Origin: Candidatus Stahliibacteriota bacterium
Lineage (GTDB): Bacteria > Hydrothermota > UBA3073
Reading direction: 5' to 3'
Length of the DNA stretch: 7,570 nucleotides
NCBI GenBank assembly: GCA_030627085.1
Contig: DAOUSS010000065.1
Location: 1-7,570 of the forward strand
Part shown: one piece after another, positions 1-5,033 of the stretch
Numbering within the stretch: position 1 is the stretch's first letter
Layout of the letters: every line of letters begins with the position of its first letter
Notes under the pieces: model-generated
What the model was told of the DNA's origin: nothing
Seen by the model: the letters and a program-made list of their open reading frames with translations, nothing else
The model's database searches: none
Position numbers and translations under genes: made by a program

Positions 1-57
1 CCGCACGGAAAAGTTGCGACTACCATGTTGAAATTTGACTTTTTACACAGCCTGTTT

Positions 58-80
58 TGCCTGCCTACCGCAGGCAGGCA
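58..80. repeat. GC-rich palindromic intergenic repeat (8-bp stem, 7-nt loop)
   Basis: Positions 58-65 (TGCCTGCC) are perfectly complementary to 73-80 (GGCAGGCA), with the loop TACCGCA between them. A second register pairs 58-64 with 70-76. The element is clearly GC-richer than the surrounding sequence and lies in the non-coding stretch before the kinase gene. No T-run follows it on either strand, so it is not a typical intrinsic terminator. It resembles short TGCCTGCC-type palindromes that are interspersed in many copies in some bacterial genomes. Only one copy is seen here, so its repeat status is an inference. Confidence 0.5.
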
Positions 81-138
81 CTCCATTAGCAGTATTTTGC
101 TATTCTACACTTGCTGAATCAATATTAATTATAAAACA

Positions 139-711
139 ATGCAACACTATGATAAATTAGTTGGCAAGATTGAGAAGGATTTAGAAGGACACCAAAATCT
201 AATTCTCTTAATAGGCCTGGCGGGGTGTGGCAAGACATCCCTGGCAATGGCATTAATCACAAGGGCAAATTCACAAAAGACAACACGCGTAAGTTTAGAC
301 AGCATTATTACAATGGCAAGTGGTTATAATTACGACTCCGAATTAAGAGACTTTTACCGTGAATTAGAAATCGCAGCAGTGAAGAAATCTTTAAGTGGCG
401 GTTATAATCTGGTAATAGATGATACAAATATCACAAAAGAAATCAGGAAATTGTTCATAGATACAGGTAAAGAGTATCAGGATATTCAAATAGTTGGAAT
501 CTACTTTAATATTCCCATAGAGAGTTGTATTCAAAGGCGTTTAAATGACCCCTTAATAACATTAAGAGAGCAACATTGCCAAAAAGCCAACTGGGCAGAT
601 ATAATCAAAAACCAATCTAACATAATGGAAGAACCAGGATTAGAAGAAGGATTTGATATGCTTTACGAGCTGGATGAAAATTCCTCTATAGTTAAGGTGA
701 GGAAATCGTAG
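139..711 (+). CDS. AAA_33-type P-loop kinase (polynucleotide kinase-like ATP-binding protein)
   Basis: A small soluble ATP-dependent kinase of 190 residues, probably phosphorylating a nucleic acid or small-molecule hydroxyl; the substrate cannot be read from the sequence. A Walker A loop GLAGCGKT lies at residues 26-33, near the N-terminus as in single-domain members of this fold. VSLDS (51-55) sits where polynucleotide kinase relatives carry their substrate-side Asp (D54). LVIDDTN (91-97) is the characteristic DDTN strand of the PNK/AAA_33 group. IPIESCIQRR (125-134) matches the arginine-bearing lid helix, and EEGFDMLYEL (169-178) matches the usual EGFD ending. An in-frame TGA at 115-117 and the lack of another ATG fix the start at 139. 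No Shine-Dalgarno sequence is visible; AT-rich hexamers (124-129, 130-135) lie immediately before the ATG, so a leaderless or weak start is possible. It is the only rightward gene. A zeta-toxin or shikimate-kinase-like role is less likely because no antitoxin or pathway partner is adjacent. Confidence 0.85.
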   Translation: MQHYDKLVGKIEKDLEGHQNLILLIGLAGCGKTSLAMALITRANSQKTTRVSLDSIITMASGYNYDSELRDFYRELEIAAVKKSLSGGYNLVIDDTNITKEIRKLFIDTGKEYQDIQIVGIYFNIPIESCIQRRLNDPLITLREQHCQKANWADIIKNQSNIMEEPGLEEGFDMLYELDENSSIVKVRKS

Positions 712-771
712 GTGTTACAAACCCTTCAGGACCGCCTCTAACTCCCCTCTTTTATCCTACCTCTCTTTACT

Positions 772-800
772 ATTTTATCATCAATCTTACGAAATGTCAA
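772..800 (-). promoter_or_regulatory. Orphan sigma70-type promoter, antisense to the kinase gene
   Basis: On the minus strand TTGACA (795-800) is followed after exactly 17 bases by TAAAAT (772-777). The -35 is perfect and the -10 matches at five of six positions. The predicted transcript would start near 765 and run leftward into the 3' end of the kinase gene in antisense. No open reading frame with a ribosome binding site follows it. It may drive an antisense or small RNA, be the relic of a lost gene, or be a chance match. Confidence 0.4.
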
Positions 801-887
801 GGACTTTTTTGGGAAGGATGCTAAGAGGATGGTCTGAAAATGTGAAAGGCTCGTTAAATAACAGGGACTTTGATGTGACTTGTATTT

Positions 888-1011
888 AAAAAGGGACCGG
901 TCTAAGTGTAGATTTCAGTCCCGACTCTTTACTCACTTGTATCTACCAAATTGATGTCTCATCCACTAAACCTCATGATATCCTTCAATAAAAAGTAGCC
1001 TGTCCCCTTTT
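888..1011. mobile_element. Possible MITE-like or REP-transposase-associated remnant
   Basis: The left end AAAAAGGGACCGG (888-900) and the reverse complement of the right end (999-1011, reading AAAAGGGGACAGG) agree at 11 of 13 positions, giving imperfect terminal inverted repeats around a 124-bp non-coding body. Inside, GTAGAT (908-913) and ATCTAC (941-946) could pair as a secondary stem. AAAA-GGGGACAG ends recall short elements linked to REP-associated tyrosine (Y1) transposases, but that is from memory. No transposase gene and no convincing target-site duplication are seen. It could be chance similarity. Confidence 0.3.
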
Positions 1012-1056
1012 CCCTCTTTAGGCAATGCGGTGGCGTTATCTAATGTCTTATCATCA

Positions 1057-4000
1057 TTAAGTTTTTAGTATCTGCTGAACAAGAGTGTCAATCTCCTTCA
1101 GTTCTGGCTTGAGCATCTCACGGACTTTTGACCTAAGCACTCCGATGCTTTTTATCTTGCCAGGACCTCCTGATTGAACCCACTGGGAGACTCTCCAGCT
1201 GCAAAGTTTACCCAATTCAGCAAGACGAAGGTGGGTTTCGTTGGATGGATCAAATTGGGGGATGGGAAGTTCAAGAACTTTCTTGCAAATATCTCGGGGC
1301 CCCCATTGTCCTCGAGTCTGCATTGGTTTAATTAGTCTATCAATAATAGGAGCGTTAAGAACCGAAGTGAGAAAAAGTGCCTCGTTTCCGTTCTCAGTTT
1401 CAACGAAAAAAGATTTGCAATCAACAACAAATGCACTTGCTTGAACTCTTTGCCTACCTATAAAAAATTCAATGTTCTTGTTTTCGACTATACAAGCACA
1501 AAGATAAGTTGCAGACATAGGATAAAGCACCCTATACCTTGCCTGAGGGTTTTGTTTCGATAAGCCTCGGTATCGGTCTATCCGCTCGTAAATACTCATA
1601 CTTTTTGCCTTTGCCTTTCTCCTTTTCTTCCACTCATTTTGTGCTTTCTCAAGCCAATTAGCAAGGTGGATAAATCCCCTTTTCCGTGCTTCATCGGCAT
1701 TGTGAAGTCGGTAATCATTACCTGCTGGTTCAATAGGTAAAACCATAAGGCGATAACCCAAATGCCCAAAAGGCAGAAGGTCTGTAGAAAGTAAAGTAGC
1801 ATAAAGAAACCGGCTTTCCACATTTCCCTTCATTACTAATCCTTTATAGGGTTCCTTTGCCTCTTTTTTTGCTCGTTCAGAACTCTCAAGTGGTGGAAGG
1901 TCTGGATTGAATCCTAAAGGAGATTCTTTCACGTCCACAAACCAAAGAGACCGAGGGACAATAGTCGCTCCCTCACGGAAATACTTCTTATAAAAACTCT
2001 TTTTTCTCTCACCCATGCTTTCTTCTATGTTCCAATAGGTGCGTTTCCCTCTCTTATGAAGGTAAAACTTTACATCTTCCACGGATAAGCTCTTTTCAGC
2101 ATCAGCCAGGGATGCGTTACGACGGTCAAGTTTTCCGCTCAGGATTTGCCCAGAAATTGGATAAGAAACTTTCGCCTTCTTCCGTTTTTGGGCAACAAGA
2201 ACACAGGCGGGAACATTGAACAATGGGGTAACTTTCTCTAAGTCCCAAACTCCTCCAAAAGTTAAGTTTACACCTTTAAATTCTGCCTGTCTCAAGCCAT
2301 TATGCTGGTCAGCGCTAAAGATACTTCTTGGTAATACAAAAGCGATGGTGCCGTGCTCTTTGAGATAAAGGTCTGATGTGCGGAGTAGAAACAGTGTTCC
2401 CAATTCTAAATGGGTTACGAGTTCGCCCCTACCAGAGAGTAGGTTATAATTCTTTGTGATCTGTTCTTTCAGGAATTTCTGGTACTCAAGGTCGGCATAT
2501 CGAAATGCAAGCCAGGGAGGATTACCAATGACAAAATCAAACTTACCTTTGAGGAAAAGGGGTTTATAGATATTCTTGAGCACAAAAGCCCAGATGGTAT
2601 CGCGCTGGGATTCGATAAAATCTTTCAGGGTCTTTGCAATATGGAAGAGGGCTCTGGCAATATTAGGATCTTTCATCAAATTTGGGTATTGTGTCTGGAT
2701 AAATTGAAGAAAATGCGATTCGGTGATTTTCTTTCCAATATTCTGTTTGGCAAACCCCCTTGCCGCATCTATTACCTCGTCATAAAGAGTGGGATTCTCT
2801 AGTAACTTTTCGGGAAGGTATATCTCCTTTTCATCCAGCTTAACTCTAAAACATGGGACCTGAATCCAAAGAGTCGGCTTCACTTCTCGTTCTGGCAGCC
2901 TTATGGTATCGGATAGGTAGATAGGTATACTTATCTTTCCCTTCCGCTTTTTAAGAAGATCCCCCAGGGCTAATAGATAGTTTGTCTTAGCCACAATAAC
3001 AGCAAGGGGATGGATGTCAACACCAAAAACGGAATTCAGGATATGTTCTAAGGTTTTGTATGTGTCGGGTAATCCGTCTCGCTTTTCCTTTATAATAAGA
3101 TAAAGAAAGGTTCCAGAACCACAGGCAGGGTCAAGGAATGAGCCTTCTTTGTTTTGTTCTATAAGTTTTTGAACCATCCTGTGGGCGAGCCAATCAGGGG
3201 TATAGAATTCTCCAAGGTCATGGCGAGTTCTTGGGTCCACAAGTTCCTGATAAAGAGATTTTAGCACATCTTCCGAAAGCTCTTTGAGATTATAGTTACG
3301 AAGCAAGCTTAAAAGCTTGCGCGCAATCTCTACTCCAGTGTCTTTTGCATCCTTGCGGACAACCCACGAAAAGAAATCCTCTTCGAGGAAATTTTCTATA
3401 CCTTGCTGTTTAAAGAATTGCCCTTCAAGCACAGAAAGAATTTGCGCATCATCCAGCTGACCCTCGCTGAGGCGGCTCCAAACTAACAACTTTGCCAGGA
3501 TAGCAAGATAAGTGTGCCTGCAGAATAGCTCCTTTTCAGCAACCGAAGTTCCATAAACGATACGGAGGTATTTCTCCCAACTTTCGTAGACCACATTGAA
3601 TTCTGCCTTTTCTTTAACCCTTTCCCATAGCGAAAGTAGAGAAGCTTGTGCGATCTGAAAAGCGTGGCTACTGATTCCGAAATCTTTTACGATATTTTCA
3701 GTTTTAGGAGAGAGTATCTCTTTGCGGAGGAAATAGCGGTCCAACCAGAAATAAACTTCTTGAGGTTTGAGACTCGATAGGTCTATTTTCTCAATAAGAG
3801 CAAGTTGAATTTCCTCAGGTTGAATATCTTTTTTGGTCAGGTCTTCAATTGCAGGTGAATATACAATAAAATTTATGCCATCTGCAGCAATACAGAGATA
3901 AGGAGTTCGCTTCTTAGGCTCTTCTTGAGACCAAAGACACGCAATATATCTCCCTAGTTGCTCCTCTGCTTCCTTTTGTTTTTTCATCAAATCACGCTCA

Positions 4001-4296
4001 AACTCAATAACTAGGTTACCAAATAGATTATCAACCTCGCCTCTCAGGATACGGTCTTTCTGTTTGACCTTGACATACTTCTCAATACCCGAAATATATT
4101 CCTCTATGAATCCTGGCTGGACTCCAAAAAAGTCATTTAGAAGTAATAAGAAGCGTTGGGACTTGGCAGATTCACTGACTTGTGTCTTTACCGATTTCAG
4201 ATAATCGGGAACAATTTGGTCCCACTTTACCTCTCGTATTTCAGGCATACGAGCGGCTTTCTCTTTAATCGTCCTGCCTGTTTTTTTCTTTCTCAT
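1057..4296 (-). CDS. Type IIG-like restriction-modification enzyme (nuclease plus N6-adenine methyltransferase fusion)
   Basis: A 1079-residue polypeptide predicted both to methylate adenine at N6 with S-adenosylmethionine and to cut unmodified DNA. Residues 85-117 look like the PD-(D/E)xK nuclease core of type IIG enzymes: RGEVD (D89), then IEFERDL (E98, E100), then QLGRY (113-117). E100 replaces the usual Lys. The segment around 200-350 is helical, as expected for a linker. The methyltransferase begins at about 358 with LGEFYTP (361-367). Motif I is DPACGSGTF (389-397), an acidic loop GVD lies at 425-427, and the catalytic NPPW is at 592-595. The roughly 165-residue insert between the latter two is usual for large Eco57I-like enzymes. 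Residues about 700-1079 form the presumed target recognition region, ending in TRGQWGPRDI (994-1003) and LPIPQFDP (1010-1017). The start at 4296 has the ribosome binding site AAGGAAG 9 bases upstream, inside the preceding RadC-like gene, so the two are co-translated. No separate specificity or restriction subunit is seen. A BREX PglX-type methylase is less likely because of the nuclease-like N-terminus and the lack of BREX neighbours. Confidence 0.85.
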   Translation of the reverse strand: MRKKKTGRTIKEKAARMPEIREVKWDQIVPDYLKSVKTQVSESAKSQRFLLLLNDFFGVQPGFIEEYISGIEKYVKVKQKDRILRGEVDNLFGNLVIEFERDLMKKQKEAEEQLGRYIACLWSQEEPKKRTPYLCIAADGINFIVYSPAIEDLTKKDIQPEEIQLALIEKIDLSSLKPQEVYFWLDRYFLRKEILSPKTENIVKDFGISSHAFQIAQASLLSLWERVKEKAEFNVVYESWEKYLRIVYGTSVAEKELFCRHTYLAILAKLLVWSRLSEGQLDDAQILSVLEGQFFKQQGIENFLEEDFFSWVVRKDAKDTGVEIARKLLSLLRNYNLKELSEDVLKSLYQELVDPRTRHDLGEFYTPDWLAHRMVQKLIEQNKEGSFLDPACGSGTFLYLIIKEKRDGLPDTYKTLEHILNSVFGVDIHPLAVIVAKTNYLLALGDLLKKRKGKISIPIYLSDTIRLPEREVKPTLWIQVPCFRVKLDEKEIYLPEKLLENPTLYDEVIDAARGFAKQNIGKKITESHFLQFIQTQYPNLMKDPNIARALFHIAKTLKDFIESQRDTIWAFVLKNIYKPLFLKGKFDFVIGNPPWLAFRYADLEYQKFLKEQITKNYNLLSGRGELVTHLELGTLFLLRTSDLYLKEHGTIAFVLPRSIFSADQHNGLRQAEFKGVNLTFGGVWDLEKVTPLFNVPACVLVAQKRKKAKVSYPISGQILSGKLDRRNASLADAEKSLSVEDVKFYLHKRGKRTYWNIEESMGERKKSFYKKYFREGATIVPRSLWFVDVKESPLGFNPDLPPLESSERAKKEAKEPYKGLVMKGNVESRFLYATLLSTDLLPFGHLGYRLMVLPIEPAGNDYRLHNADEARKRGFIHLANWLEKAQNEWKKRRKAKAKSMSIYERIDRYRGLSKQNPQARYRVLYPMSATYLCACIVENKNIEFFIGRQRVQASAFVVDCKSFFVETENGNEALFLTSVLNAPIIDRLIKPMQTRGQWGPRDICKKVLELPIPQFDPSNETHLRLAELGKLCSWRVSQWVQSGGPGKIKSIGVLRSKVREMLKPELKEIDTLVQQILKT

Positions 4297-4579
4297 GATT
4301 CAATGCTTCCTTTGCTATTCGGCGAGCGATTTCAAAAGCAGCGGCAATTCGGATAATTTTAACATCTGAAATTCCCTTGAATTCCAGGAATTTCTCTAGA
4401 GGTTGATTCGCCATGTCGGAGAAGGAACTAAACTTCTCGAGAATTTCTTCGGCGATTTCCTCAGCCGACTTTCCTTTAACACCTGTAGATATAAGAATAG
4501 CCAAAAGCTCGGCATCCGAGAGAGTATCAGCCCCTTCTTCTCGTAATTTCCCCCCAGGATGTTGCCACTTCTTCGTCAT
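4265..4579 (-). CDS. Orphan RadC N-terminal (UPF0758, helix-hairpin-helix) domain protein
   Basis: A 104-residue protein that matches only the N-terminal domain of RadC-family proteins. Residues 9-33 (including GGKLREEGADTLSDAELLAIL) correspond to the conserved RadC opening, KGKSAEEIAEEIL (35-47) to the next helix, and FKGISDVKIIRIAAAFEIARR (67-87) to the helix-hairpin-helix. In that hairpin the second Gly usual in such loops is Ser71. Full RadC proteins are about twice this length and carry a JAB/MPN metalloprotease-like domain with an HxH...SxxD centre. None of that is present, and the protein instead ends in a charged tail (KEALNHEKEKNRQDD), so this is a complete short form and not a frameshifted remnant. 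It is the first gene of an operon and its end overlaps the start of the nuclease/methylase by 32 bp. By inference it binds DNA non-specifically or at branched structures and assists that enzyme. GAGGAG 8 bases before the ATG supports the start. The family call is firm; the role is not. Confidence 0.85.
   Translation of the reverse strand: MTKKWQHPGGKLREEGADTLSDAELLAILISTGVKGKSAEEIAEEILEKFSSFSDMANQPLEKFLEFKGISDVKIIRIAAAFEIARRIAKEALNHEKEKNRQDD
4306..4312 (-). promoter_or_regulatory. Ribosome binding site of the methylase, inside the RadC-like gene
   Basis: AAGGAAG on the minus strand ends 9 bases before the ATG at 4296-4294. It lies within the last codons of the RadC-like gene, which supports this start and coupled translation across the 32-bp overlap. 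Confidence 0.75.
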
Positions 4580-4587
4580 ATGTCATA

Positions 4588-4593
4588 CTCCTC
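4588..4593 (-). promoter_or_regulatory. Shine-Dalgarno site of the RadC-like gene
   Basis: GAGGAG on the minus strand is 8 bases before the ATG at 4579-4577. A second ATG at 4586-4584 is in another frame and too close to the site, so 4579 is preferred. Confidence 0.8.
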
Positions 4594-4607
4594 AATTTAA
4601 GTTCTGT

Positions 4608-4637
4608 ACTGTTGTTTCGCCTTATACGAAAAACAGT
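4608..4637 (-). promoter_or_regulatory. Stem-loop in the leader of the RadC-like/methylase operon
   Basis: Read on the minus strand, ACTGTT plus TTTCG pairs with CGAAA and AACAGT around the loop TATAAGG. This gives 11 base pairs with a single bulged C. It lies between the predicted transcription start (about 4682) and the ribosome binding site (4588-4593). There is no T-run after it, so it is not an intrinsic terminator. It could stabilise the mRNA, modulate translation or serve as a protein-binding site. Confidence 0.5.
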
Positions 4638-4659
4638 GATAATACTATTTATTGTGACT
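4635..4659. promoter_or_regulatory. Imperfect 25-bp AT-rich palindrome, candidate operator
   Basis: AGTGATAATA (4635-4644) and TATTGTGACT (4650-4659) are complementary at 8 of 10 positions around a 5-base centre. The site lies roughly 23-47 bases downstream of the predicted start of the RadC-like/methylase transcript, where a repressor could block transcription. It abuts the neighbouring stem-loop, sharing three bases. No regulator gene is in the window. AT-rich sequence gives such palindromes by chance fairly often. Confidence 0.35.
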
Positions 4660-4688
4660 CGCTCAGCCTCCTAAATGCCTTTTGAAGT

Positions 4689-4717
4689 ATTATACCCCTG
4701 AAATCCCCTCTTGTCAA
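4689..4717 (-). promoter_or_regulatory. Perfect consensus sigma70 promoter of the RadC-like/methylase operon
   Basis: On the minus strand TTGACA (4712-4717) is followed by exactly 17 bases and TATAAT (4689-4694), an exact match at both hexamers with optimal spacing. Transcription should start near 4682, leaving a leader of about 100 nt before the RadC-like ATG at 4579. The spacer holds two AGGGG copies. A second TTGACA (4732-4737) lies 20 bp further upstream without a matching -10. Such a strong promoter is expected to be damped by the leader elements or a regulator if the enzyme is toxic. Confidence 0.8.
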
Positions 4718-5033
4718 GCTTTTTATGGAAATGTCAAAGGAAAAAAACTACCTCTTTTGCGATTAAATTCAATTAAATTGCTTGCGAATCATTACTTAAT
4801 AAAGGTCTGTCCTCTTCTATCAAGATTATTTATGAGGTCAACTTTTCTTATTTTTATGCACCATCATCGTCATCGCCGCCGACTTTGATGTATAGAAATG
4901 CAAATATGTCTTTCTAATCTTCTCGAAATTTTATCTCATTAATTAGGCGAATCTTACTTAGTTTTTTTGTACTGAGTGACAAAGTTCATTCGGCTTCATA
5001 TTTCAAGCATCCGGCAGAGAGAATTTAATCATA
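4718..5033. other. Non-coding region between the helical-repeat gene and the restriction operon
   Basis: About 316 bp, AT-rich, with only short frames lacking ribosome binding sites. A short weak pairing (TTTGT with ACAAA, around 4967-4985) is followed on the minus strand by A residues, not T, so it is not a terminator for the large gene that ends at 5034. No tRNA, CRISPR or clear repeat is seen. The extra TTGACA at 4732-4737 is the only promoter-like word. Confidence 0.55.

Larger units (their letters stand above)
712..1056. other. Non-coding convergent intergenic region
   Basis: This 345-bp stretch separates the 3' ends of the rightward kinase gene and the leftward methylase gene. I see no credible gene on either strand. 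It contains one leftward sigma70-like promoter (772-800) and one candidate small inverted-end element (888-1011), listed separately. No clear intrinsic terminator (GC stem plus T-run) is seen for either convergent gene, so termination may be factor-dependent. Confidence 0.6.

Noticed and set aside
28..135. Sigma70 promoter for the kinase gene
   Set aside because: TTGAAA, TTGACT and TTGCTA words and AT-rich -10-like hexamers are present, but no pair has acceptable spacing together with good matches in both boxes.
1241..1444. 67-residue plus-strand frame opposite the methylase
   Set aside because: Antisense to conserved C-terminal methylase codons, with no ribosome binding site or known motif.
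1596..1823. 75-residue minus-strand frame inside the methylase gene
   Set aside because: It lies wholly within the strong methylase reading frame on the same strand in another frame, has no recognisable motif, and reads as a low-complexity shadow.
1057..4296. BREX PglX or DISARM methylase
   Set aside because: The N-terminal nuclease-like core and the absence of any BREX or DISARM partner gene favour a type IIG-like enzyme.
4608..4637. Intrinsic terminator
   Set aside because: The stem is AT-rich and no T-run follows it on the minus strand, so it would not terminate transcription.
4156..4685. Two plus-strand frames (4156-4356 and 4413-4685) opposite the RadC-like gene and the methylase start
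   Set aside because: Both are antisense to well-supported genes and have no family resemblance; the second also crosses the operon leader.
4682..4888. 68-residue plus-strand frame ending in a His/Arg-rich tail
   Set aside because: No ribosome binding site, it overlaps the consensus promoter of the opposite strand, and the HHHRHRRR tail comes from a CATCATCG-type simple run.
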